Source of the DNA: Candidatus Krumholzibacteriia bacterium
GTDB lineage: Bacteria; Krumholzibacteriota; Krumholzibacteriia; G020349025
DNA: 13,501 nt
Direction of reading: 5' to 3'
NCBI GenBank assembly: GCA_035649275.1
Contig: DASRJW010000139.1
Location: 1-13,501 of the forward strand
Made by a program: the position numbers and the translations under genes. Every line of letters starts with the position of its first letter. Position 1 is the stretch's first letter. This document shows positions 1 through 6,250 of the stretch, one piece after another. Under the pieces are notes generated by a model. It saw only the letters and a list, made by a program, of their open reading frames with translations, searched no databases and was not told the DNA's origin.

Positions 1-899
1 CAGACGAGCAGGCGCGCCGCTTCGATGTCCTTCGCCATGTCGGCGATCATGAAGGCGATGGCCTGGTGCTTGGCGATGGGAACGCCGAAGGCATGGCGCT
101 CCTTGGCGTACTTCACCGCATGTTCCATGGCGCGGCGCGCCAGGCCCACGGCTGCTGCCGAGACCACCGGGCGCGTGTGGTCGAAGGCGGCCATGGCGAT
201 GCGAAAACCGTCGCCCTCCTGGCCCAGGCGGTTGGCAGCGGGCACGGCGACGTCGTTGAAGCTGACCCCGCGGGTGTCGCTCGCGTGCTGGCCCAGGTTC
301 TTCTCCTTCTTCCCCACCTGGATGCCTGGCGTCTGCCGCGGCACCACGAAAGCCGACATGCCGCGATGCTTCTTCGCCGGGTCGGTGTAGGCGAGGACGA
401 AGTACCAATCCGCGAAGTTGGCGCCGGTGATCCACATCTTCTCGCCGTTCAGCACATAGTGGTCGCCGCTCTTGCGCGCCAGCGTCTTGATCCCGGCCAC
501 GTCGCTGCCCGCATCGGGTTCGCTCACGCAGTAGGAGGCGAGCTTGAACTCCGCCACCATGGGGGCGAGCCACTGCCGCTTCTGCTCCTCCGACCCCGCC
601 ACGATCACCGGTGCTTCGGCGAGGCCGTTCGCTTCCATGGCGGTGGCGATGCCGGTGCAGCCCCAACCGGTCTCCTCGGCCAGCAAGCAGCCTTCCAGCA
701 CCCCCAGACCCAGACCGCCGTACTCCGGCGGCACGTGCGTGTTCATGAGGCCGAGCTCCCAGGCCTGGCGCAGGATCGGCAAGGGGAACTCGCCGCTCTG
801 GTCGTACTCCGCCGCCCTGGGCTGGATCTCCTGGGCGGCGAAATCGTGCGCCAGATCGCGTAGTTGCTTCTGTTCGTCGCTGAGACTGAAATCGGGCAT
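1..899 (-). CDS. Acyl-CoA dehydrogenase, medium-chain type (C-terminus cut by window edge)
   Basis: FAD-dependent enzyme for the first beta-oxidation step, acyl-CoA to trans-2-enoyl-CoA, passing electrons to ETF; cytosolic. The visible 299 residues of a family usually near 380 start MPDFSLSDEQ. The N-terminal alpha domain runs to about residue 115. The flavin-binding beta domain contains the family signature CVSEPDAGSDVAG (124-136), then MWITGA (155-160) and the start of the C-terminal helical domain (FDHTRP, 239-244; KERHAFG, 266-272). The pattern around TPGIQVGKKEKNLGQ and SDTRGVSF is closest to the medium-chain (ACADM) subgroup. The catalytic glutamate of that subgroup lies in the missing C-terminal quarter and cannot be checked. 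The ATG is well placed behind GGAGGAG with a 5-nt spacer. Chain-length preference is inferred, not shown. Confidence 0.95.
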   Translation of the reverse strand, partial: MPDFSLSDEQKQLRDLAHDFAAQEIQPRAAEYDQSGEFPLPILRQAWELGLMNTHVPPEYGGLGLGVLEGCLLAEETGWGCTGIATAMEANGLAEAPVIVAGSEEQKRQWLAPMVAEFKLASYCVSEPDAGSDVAGIKTLARKSGDHYVLNGEKMWITGANFADWYFVLAYTDPAKKHRGMSAFVVPRQTPGIQVGKKEKNLGQHASDTRGVSFNDVAVPAANRLGQEGDGFRIAMAAFDHTRPVVSAAAVGLARRAMEHAVKYAKERHAFGVPIAKHQAIAFMIADMAKDIEAARLLV

Positions 900-960
900 G
901 TCCGCTCCTCCGCCGCATCCCTGGCGCCGCTCTTCTCGGGCGCACCGTGCCGCTGGTGGC

Positions 961-989
961 AGAGTAGGAGGCGCTCCCAAGGGGGTCAA
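961..989 (-). promoter_or_regulatory. Candidate sigma-70-type promoter for the acyl-CoA dehydrogenase
   Basis: On the minus strand TTGACC (984-989, five of six matches to the -35 consensus) is followed after exactly 17 bp by TACTCT (961-966, three of six to the -10). It would start RNA near 954 and give a leader of roughly 55 nt before the ATG at 899. The gap to the upstream small gene is only 118 bp, so readthrough from that gene is also possible. The -10 is weak. Confidence 0.4.
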
Positions 990-1017
990 GCGCGCCGGTC
1001 TCGGCGTCGCGCGGGCG

Positions 1018-1416
1018 TCAGACGTCGAGGGTCCAATCGTCGGCGGTGTTGTACATGCCGTCCGGGCCGGCACAGCGCAGGCGGAGCCCCGTCCCGGAGG
1101 GCTCGAGCGTGAGGCTGCGACCCCATGGGTCGGCGAGATCCTCGCGCTGCAGCAGGTTCTCGCGCACCAGGTCCGCCAGCGATGTCGGCTGTTCGCCTTT
1201 CAGCGCGCGGTACTCGCGCACGGCGCGCTGGACGCGGCCGCGGAGGAGCACTTGCGCCGTTTTCTGGCCGCGCTGGACGGTGGCCTCGCCAGTGACGGTG
1301 GAGACGCCGCCATCGAGCGACGCCTTCCAGCCCGAGATCGTCTCCCGCGTGGAATGCCAGCGACCGAGGACGACTGCCGCAACGATGATCAGGCCGATGA
1401 CGATGAACTTCCGCAT
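1018..1416 (-). CDS. Small membrane-anchored protein with GspG-like (pseudopilin G) C-terminal motif
   Basis: A 132-residue protein. Residues 1-18 (MRKFIVIGLIIVAAVVLG) form one hydrophobic helix after a basic start, so it is probably a bitopic inner-membrane protein or has an uncleaved signal. Residues 60-95 look helical (VQRAVREYRALKGEQPTSLA). The end, DPWGRSLTLEPSG followed by AGPDGMYNTADDW, matches the style of the C-terminal beta region of type II secretion major pseudopilins (DPWG...Y...S.GPDG...DD). The N-terminus lacks the prepilin peptidase signature (G-F-T-L-x-E), so it should not be processed as a true pseudopilin. The ATG has GGAGG six bases upstream. It precedes the acyl-CoA dehydrogenase on the same strand with no obvious functional link. 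The gene is very probably real; its role is unknown. Confidence 0.75.
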   Translation of the reverse strand: MRKFIVIGLIIVAAVVLGRWHSTRETISGWKASLDGGVSTVTGEATVQRGQKTAQVLLRGRVQRAVREYRALKGEQPTSLADLVRENLLQREDLADPWGRSLTLEPSGTGLRLRCAGPDGMYNTADDWTLDV

Positions 1417-2035
1417 TGCCGGCCTCCGGCGTGGAAAGAGGGGACTCGACAGGCGACGTCCCCGGACCCGCTCCGAACCGGCCCCACCCGGCCGCGGCCA
1501 CGACGCTCACCCGGCCGTGGCTACGACCCTCACCCGGCCGCGGCTACGAGCCGTCGCGGCCCCCGGATGCCCGGCCGCGCCAGTCGGCGCCTGGAGTCTT
1601 CCCCATGGTCGTGCAATGCACGTTCCAGGGAAGAGGGACCGGCCCGGCACCACTGCTCCGCCTCGCAATCCTGCGATTCCGCCGGCCCCTCAGGTCCATC
1701 GATACTCGGGTGTTGGTTTTTTGTACGGTGAGAAGGGGTTGCGCTGCCTGATGTTCTGCCCGGCCGGTCGCACCCGGCAGCACTTGCCGCAGCCAGCCAC
1801 CAGCGTTTCCGCGCGATCCGACCGCCTTCGGGCCAAGCGTTCGTGTCGGCACTACGCGTTTGCACCCTCGCAACCCGACTTTCCGCGCGCTCCGGCAAAG
1901 CCTGCGCACCCGTCGAACCGGTGTTGCCCACCCTTCCAACGCCTCCCTTTCTCCCGGAAACCCGCGACTGGTGTAGGATTGCCTCCTCCACTCGAGGGGC
2001 TGCACGCCTGCACCCGACGAGGAGGCACGATCGAC
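1417..2035. other. 619-bp non-coding divergent intergenic region
   Basis: It separates the minus-strand small protein from the plus-strand beta-oxidation cluster. It holds the 23-bp tandem repeats at 1485-1553. Open frames on both strands here translate to Arg/Pro/Ser-rich text with no recognisable domain, no good ribosome site and no hydrophobic segment, so I call none. A T6 run at 1717-1722 has no GC stem before it. TAGGAT at 1974-1979, 57 bp before the ATG at 2036, could be a -10, but no -35 is recognisable at the right distance. Confidence 0.5.
1485..1553. repeat. Three tandem 23-bp GC-rich repeats
   Basis: Copies begin at 1485, 1508 and 1531, each opening CACCCGGCCG and continuing (C/T)GGC(C/T)ACGA. 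They differ at only a few positions, mostly near the end of the unit. The spacing is exactly 23 bp, about two helical turns. The array is 69 bp upstream of the start codon of the minus-strand small membrane protein, so it would lie in or near that gene's promoter region. The function is unknown. Confidence 0.85.
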
Positions 2036-2899
2036 ATGGGGGCAGATCGACTCGCCGTCGTGGGCGCCGGGATCATGGGACGAGGTATCGCCCAGGTCGC
2101 GGCACTCGGCGGTTACAAGACGGTGCTGCAGGACATCGATGCCGGGCAGTTGCAAGCGGCGCTGGCGGACATCCGTGCGTCCGTGGCGCGGTCGGTGCAA
2201 CGCGGTGGCGTCGCCGAAGCCGAAGCGCAGCAGGCGCTCGCGAAGTTGACCACGACGACCGTGCTCGGTGAAGCCACCCACGGCGCGCACATCGTCATCG
2301 AGGCCGTGCCGGAGCACATCCATCTCAAGCTCGAGGTCCTGGAGGAGCTCGATCGCCTGTGCGCGCCGGAGACGATTCTCGCCTCCAACACCTCGTCGCT
2401 CTCGATCACCGAGATGGCCGCCGTCACCCAGAGGGGCCCCCTCGTGGTGGGCATGCACTTCTTCAACCCCGTCCCGAGGATGCGCCTGCTCGAAATCGTG
2501 CGGGGCCTGGAGACGAGCGCCGACACCGTGGCCACGGCCGAGCAAGTCGGCCAGCGCCTGGGCAAGGAAACGGTGGTGGTGCGCGAGTCGCCCGGTTTCG
2601 TCACCAGCCGCATCAACGCTCTCATCGGCAACGAGGCCTTCCGGATGCTGGAGGAGGGCGTGGCCACCGCCAAGGACATCGACAAAGCCCTCAAGCTAGG
2701 CCTCAACCATCCGATGGGGCCTTTCGAGCTGGTGGACCTGGTGGGCCTGGACACGCGACTGTCGATCCTGGAATACCTGCACCGCACTCTCGGCGACCGC
2801 TTCCGTCCCTCGCCGCTCCTGGTGCAGTACGTCAAAGGCGGCCGCCTGGGCCGCAAGACGGGTCGCGGCGTCTACGATTACGGCAGCGGGCAGGATTGA
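2036..2899 (+). CDS. 3-hydroxyacyl-CoA (3-hydroxybutyryl-CoA type) dehydrogenase
   Basis: NAD-dependent oxidation of (S)-3-hydroxyacyl-CoA to 3-oxoacyl-CoA, the third beta-oxidation step; cytosolic. It has 287 residues, the normal length of the monofunctional family. The Rossmann fingerprint GAGIMGRG is at 10-17, with acidic D33/D35 closing the second strand (NAD preference). The catalytic segment HFFNPVPRMRLLEIVRG provides His141 and Glu153. The C-terminal dimerisation domain has GLNHPMGPFELVDLVGLD and ends LGRKTGRGVYDY. The Asn of the SPGF-x-x-N-R motif in human and clostridial enzymes is Ser191 here. The ATG at 2036 is chosen because homology begins there and GGAGG lies 10 bases upstream; the frame stays open far upstream, but that extension is non-homologous. 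It is first in the plus-strand cluster. It could equally serve phenylacetate or butyrate metabolism. Confidence 0.95.
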   Translation: MGADRLAVVGAGIMGRGIAQVAALGGYKTVLQDIDAGQLQAALADIRASVARSVQRGGVAEAEAQQALAKLTTTTVLGEATHGAHIVIEAVPEHIHLKLEVLEELDRLCAPETILASNTSSLSITEMAAVTQRGPLVVGMHFFNPVPRMRLLEIVRGLETSADTVATAEQVGQRLGKETVVVRESPGFVTSRINALIGNEAFRMLEEGVATAKDIDKALKLGLNHPMGPFELVDLVGLDTRLSILEYLHRTLGDRFRPSPLLVQYVKGGRLGRKTGRGVYDYGSGQD

Positions 2900-2949
2900 C
2901 GCCGCACAGGTCCCCACGCGCGCGCATGCCCCACGCGACCGCCCGGCAC

Positions 2950-2983
2950 GGCAGTGACTGCCAGCCCATCGATCTGCTAACTT
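2950..2983 (+). promoter_or_regulatory. Inverted repeat with adjacent extended -10-like sequence, upstream of enoyl-CoA hydratase
   Basis: GGCAG-TGA-CTGCC (2950-2962) is a perfect short inverted repeat. Fifteen bases downstream, TGCTAACTT (2975-2983) fits an extended -10 (TGnTAnnnT). The -35 zone would coincide with the inverted repeat (GTGACT, 2954-2959, four of six matches at an 18-bp spacing). This arrangement would suit a repressor site overlapping a secondary promoter in the 120-bp gap between the two genes. Both elements are short and could be chance. Confidence 0.25.
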
Positions 2984-3019
2984 GGGGCGCGTGATCCACT
3001 CTGCACGCGGGAGCGCTGC

Positions 3020-3817
3020 ATGAGCGACGAGAGCCCCCGGCGCGTCGGCTATCGGGTGCAGGACGGCATCGCCTTCCTGGAGCTGCGGGAGCCGCCGGCC
3101 AATTGCTATAGCTACGAGATGATGCGCGAGCTGGACGATGCCGTGCTGCGCGCGCGCTTCGACGAGCAGGTGCACGTCCTCGTGTTGCGCGGCAGCGGTG
3201 AGAAGTTCTTCTGCGCCGGCGCCGACATCGGCATGCTGCAGCGGGTGACGCCGCAGTACAAATACTACTTCTGCTTGCACGCGAACGAGACGCTCAACCG
3301 GCTGGAGCAGACGCCGAAGCTGGTCATCGCTGCGCTCAACGGCCACTGCGTGGGTGGCGGGCTCGAGGTGGCGCTGGCGGCGGACATCCGTCTGGCCCGG
3401 CGCGGCGCCGGCAAGGTCGGCCTGCCCGAAGTAGGCCTCGGCGTCCTGCCGGGGACCGGGGGCACGCAGCGCCTAGCCCGCCTGCTCGGCAAGGCACAGG
3501 CCCTGGAGCTCATGGTGAGCGGCCGGCTGCTCACCTTCGAAGCGGCCGAAGAAATCGGCCTCGTGCATCATGTTTTCGCGGCCGAAGAGTTCGACGCGCA
3601 GGTGCTCGAATACGCCCGGCAGTTCGTGCCACCGGCGAAGGCGGCGCGCGCCGTCGGGGCCATCAAACGCGCCGTGCACACCGGGCTCGAGGTGGGTTTC
3701 GAGCAGGGCCTCGCCCTCGAGCGCGAGCTGCAGCAACAACTTTTTCAGAGCGAGGATGCCGGCGAGGGCATACGGGCCTACAACGACAAGCGCACCCCGC
3801 GCTTCACGGGGCGCTGA
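3020..3817 (+). CDS. Enoyl-CoA hydratase/isomerase (crotonase family)
   Basis: Hydrates trans-2-enoyl-CoA to (S)-3-hydroxyacyl-CoA, the step between the acyl-CoA dehydrogenase and the 3-hydroxyacyl-CoA dehydrogenase also present in this window. It has 265 residues, normal for a single-domain crotonase. The first oxyanion-hole/CoA region is FFCAGADI (63-70), the second NGHCVGGGLEVALAADIRLA (107-126). Both catalytic acids of the hydratase subgroup are present: Glu116 (GGGLE) and Glu137 (GLPEVGLGVLPGTGGTQRL), matching the two glutamates of rat mitochondrial hydratase. This argues for a true hydratase rather than a one-acid isomerase. The ATG follows GGGAG with a 6-base gap. The segment CLHANETLNRLEQ is slightly unusual for the family. 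Exact substrate length is unknown. Confidence 0.95.
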   Translation: MSDESPRRVGYRVQDGIAFLELREPPANCYSYEMMRELDDAVLRARFDEQVHVLVLRGSGEKFFCAGADIGMLQRVTPQYKYYFCLHANETLNRLEQTPKLVIAALNGHCVGGGLEVALAADIRLARRGAGKVGLPEVGLGVLPGTGGTQRLARLLGKAQALELMVSGRLLTFEAAEEIGLVHHVFAAEEFDAQVLEYARQFVPPAKAARAVGAIKRAVHTGLEVGFEQGLALERELQQQLFQSEDAGEGIRAYNDKRTPRFTGR

Positions 3818-3902
3818 CGTCAACCCGTGCCGGGGCGAATGGATCGAACGCTGAGCCGGACATGGATCCACCCCCGAGCAGGACCATGAGAAGGGAAACA
3901 CT

Positions 3903-5384
3903 GTGAGCACCGAGACGCGCACGACCGCACCGCTGCGATTGCCGCCGCTCGACCTACACATCGGCGGCGCCTGGCGTCCCGCAGGCTCGGGACGGCGCTT
4001 CGCCACCATCAACCCGGCCTCGGGCAAACCCCTCTGCGAGGTGGCCGAGGCGGACGCAAAGGACGTGGACGCGGCGGTGCAGGCCGCGCGCGAGGCCCTC
4101 GCGGGCAAGTGGGGCCGCATGGCGGCGAGCGAGCGGGGCAAGCTGCTGTGGAAGCTCGGCGACCGCATCCTGGAGAACTTGGAAGATCTGGCGGCCCTCG
4201 AGAGCGCCGACACCGGCAAGCCCATCGCCGAAGCGCGCCTCATCGATGTGCCGCTCACCGCCGACTGCTTCCATTATTACGCCGGGCTCGCCACCAAGAT
4301 CGAAGGCGCCACGGTCCCTGTCCGCGGTCCCTTCCTCTGTTACACCCTGCGCGAGCCCGTCGGCGTCATGGGGCTCATCACCCCATGGAACTTCCCGATG
4401 CTGCTCGCGGCGCGCAAACTCGCCGTCGCCCTCGCAGCGGGGAACGCCATCCTGCACAAGCCCGCCAGCGAGACGCCGCTTTCGGCGCTTCGCCTCGCCG
4501 AGCTCGCTCAGGAAGTGGGGTTCCCGCCCGGGACATGGAACACGATCCCCGGCCGCGGCTCGGTGGCCGGCGCGGCCATCGTGGAGCACCCCGGTGTCAG
4601 CGGCCTCGCCTTCACCGGTTCCACCGAGGTCGGACAACAGCTCATGCGCCAGGCGGCCGGGACGCTCAAGAAGCTGACCCTCGAGCTCGGCGGCAAGTCG
4701 CCGCACATCGTGCTCGCCGACGCCGACCTGGAGCAGGCCTCCAAGTTCGCCATGCTCGGCATCTTCTACAACGCCGGCGAGGTGTGCACCGCGGGCTCGC
4801 GGCTCTTCGTCGAGTCCGGCATCTACGACGCCTTCATGGAAAAGCTCGTGCAACGGAGTGCCAAGCTCGTCCCCGGCGACCCCGCCGATCCACAGACGCG
4901 TCTCGGTCCCCTGGCCTCGGCGCACCATCTCGAAACGGTGCAGCGCTACGTGGAAACGGGCAAGAAGGAGGGTGCGGCGCTCCTGCTTGGCGGCGCGCGC
5001 TCGGACGTCCCGAACCGCGACGGCTACTACTTCCAGCCCACCATCTTCGGCGGCGTGCACTCCGAGATGACCATCGCCCGCGAAGAGATCTTCGGCCCCG
5101 TGCTCGCGGCGCAGCGCTTCGACTCCATGGACGACCTCGTCACCCAGGCGAACGCCACGCCCTACGGTCTCGCCGCGGGCGTCTGGACGCGGGACGTGAA
5201 GAAGGCGCACAGCCTCGCCAGAGCCCTCAAGGCCGGCACCATCTGGGTCAACACCTACAACATGTTCGACACCGCGGCGCCCTACGGCGGCTACAAGGCG
5301 AGCGGCTTCGGCCGCGAGTCCGGTGTGGCTGCGCTCGAGTCGTACACGCAACTCAAGACCGTGTGGGTGGATCTCAAGGAGTGA
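3903..5384 (+). CDS. NAD(P)-dependent aldehyde dehydrogenase
   Basis: Oxidises an aldehyde to a carboxylic acid through a thiohemiacetal; cytosolic. It has 493 residues, the standard length of the ALDH1/2-like group. Key residues are Asn163 in PWNFP, Lys186 in HKPASE (cofactor phosphate region), GSTEVG at 239-244, the general-base Glu261 in LELGGKSP and the nucleophile Cys295 in GEVCTAGSR, followed by EEIFGPVL and the YGGYKASGFGRE C-terminal signature. The start codon is GTG with AAGGGA upstream; an ATG 17 bases earlier is out of frame and closes at once. The stop codon overlaps the next gene's start region, so the two are translationally coupled. It resembles broad-range bacterial aldehyde dehydrogenases and betaine-aldehyde dehydrogenases. 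The linked amidohydrolase would also fit a semialdehyde substrate, but the substrate cannot be decided from sequence. Confidence 0.95.
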   Translation: MSTETRTTAPLRLPPLDLHIGGAWRPAGSGRRFATINPASGKPLCEVAEADAKDVDAAVQAAREALAGKWGRMAASERGKLLWKLGDRILENLEDLAALESADTGKPIAEARLIDVPLTADCFHYYAGLATKIEGATVPVRGPFLCYTLREPVGVMGLITPWNFPMLLAARKLAVALAAGNAILHKPASETPLSALRLAELAQEVGFPPGTWNTIPGRGSVAGAAIVEHPGVSGLAFTGSTEVGQQLMRQAAGTLKKLTLELGGKSPHIVLADADLEQASKFAMLGIFYNAGEVCTAGSRLFVESGIYDAFMEKLVQRSAKLVPGDPADPQTRLGPLASAHHLETVQRYVETGKKEGAALLLGGARSDVPNRDGYYFQPTIFGGVHSEMTIAREEIFGPVLAAQRFDSMDDLVTQANATPYGLAAGVWTRDVKKAHSLARALKAGTIWVNTYNMFDTAAPYGGYKASGFGRESGVAALESYTQLKTVWVDLKE

Positions 5385-5386
5385 CC

Positions 5387-6250
5387 TTGACCCTCCCGCC
5401 GGTCTTCGATGCGCACCTGCACCTGCAGCCCTGGCACATGCTGCACCCAGCGGTGCACGAGCGGCTCTGGCACGGGCGCCCCGACGCCGAGACCATCCTC
5501 GCGATGGCCCGCGACCCCGGGCGCCTCCTCCGCTTCCTCGACGACGAGGGCATCGAGACCGCGGTGCTCGTCAACTACGTGAGCCCCGAGGTCATGGGCT
5601 TCACGGAGGAAGCGAACGCCTGGATCGTGCGCTACGTCCGCGGCCACGAGGACCGCCTGATCGCCGTGGGATCGGTGCACCCGCGCACGAGCCGGGACCC
5701 GGAGGGCGACGCCGAGCGGCTCGCTGCGGCGGGTATCCGCATGCTCAAGCTGCACCCGCCGCACCAACTCGTCCGCGCCAACGAATACCTGGATGGCCTC
5801 GAGTCGCAGCGCCGTATCTACGCTGCCGCCGCCGCCCTTGACCTGCCGCTCCTCGTCCACACCGGGACGTCGATCTTCCCCGGGGCGCGCAATCGCTACG
5901 CCGACCCGATGCCCCTCGACGACGTCGCCGTCGACTTCCCTTCCCTCCGCATCGTCCTCGCCCACGGCGGTCGGCCGCTCTACATGGACACCTGCTTCTT
6001 CCTCCTCCGCCGGCATGCGAACATATGGATGGACCTGAGCGGCATCCCGCCGCGGGCCCTCCTCGAGTACTTCCCCAAGCTGGAGAGCGTCGCCGCCAAG
6101 GTGCTCTGGGGCACCGACTGGCCCGCCCCCGGCGTACCGTCGCCGCGACGTAACGCCGAGGTTTTCTGGTCGCTGCCGCTCACCGAGGAAAGCAAGCGGC
6201 GCATCCTCCGCGACAATGCCCGCGCCTTCTTCCGGCTGGAGGCACGATGA
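5387..6250 (+). CDS. Amidohydrolase-2 family metal-dependent hydrolase/decarboxylase
   Basis: TIM-barrel metalloenzyme of the amidohydrolase_2 (ACMSD-like) family, whose members hydrolyse lactones/amides or decarboxylate aromatic and muconate acids. With the TTG start it has 287 residues. Metal and active-site positions visible are DAHLH (His10, His12), LKLHP (120-124), LLVHTG (His158), LAHGG (His193) and LWGTDWP (Asp244), the full set expected for an active mononuclear enzyme. Start choice: TTG at 5387 lies five bases after AAGGAG, better than the in-frame GTG at 5381, which overlaps that Shine-Dalgarno and the stop codon of the aldehyde dehydrogenase (GTGA). Homology begins a few residues later, so both fit. 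Its ATGA junction with the next gene makes it the middle of a coupled trio. Neighbouring an aldehyde dehydrogenase it could act in a ring-cleavage or muconate-type route, which is inference. Confidence 0.88.
   Translation: MTLPPVFDAHLHLQPWHMLHPAVHERLWHGRPDAETILAMARDPGRLLRFLDDEGIETAVLVNYVSPEVMGFTEEANAWIVRYVRGHEDRLIAVGSVHPRTSRDPEGDAERLAAAGIRMLKLHPPHQLVRANEYLDGLESQRRIYAAAAALDLPLLVHTGTSIFPGARNRYADPMPLDDVAVDFPSLRIVLAHGGRPLYMDTCFFLLRRHANIWMDLSGIPPRALLEYFPKLESVAAKVLWGTDWPAPGVPSPRRNAEVFWSLPLTEESKRRILRDNARAFFRLEAR

Noticed and set aside
25-863. Plus-strand ORFs of 121 and 265 codons
   Set aside because: They lie antisense to the acyl-CoA dehydrogenase and encode Arg/His/Ala-rich sequence without homology; typical high-GC shadows.
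1717-1722. T6 run as an intrinsic terminator
   Set aside because: No GC-rich stem precedes it and no gene ends nearby on that strand.
1046-2035. Upstream in-frame extension of the 3-hydroxyacyl-CoA dehydrogenase
   Set aside because: It crosses the minus-strand small gene and the repeats. Family homology begins exactly at the ATG at 2036 with a ribosome site.
1530-2545. Minus-strand ORFs of 153 and 333 codons in and beyond the intergenic region
   Set aside because: Partly antisense to the dehydrogenase, low-complexity, no start-site support.
3954-5351. 465-codon minus-strand ORF
   Set aside because: Fully antisense to the aldehyde dehydrogenase, which has all catalytic motifs; a codon-bias shadow.
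4109-5380. Long plus-strand frame fused in front of the amidohydrolase
   Set aside because: An Arg/His/Gly-rich shadow of the aldehyde dehydrogenase that happens to be in frame with the amidohydrolase; not a fusion protein.
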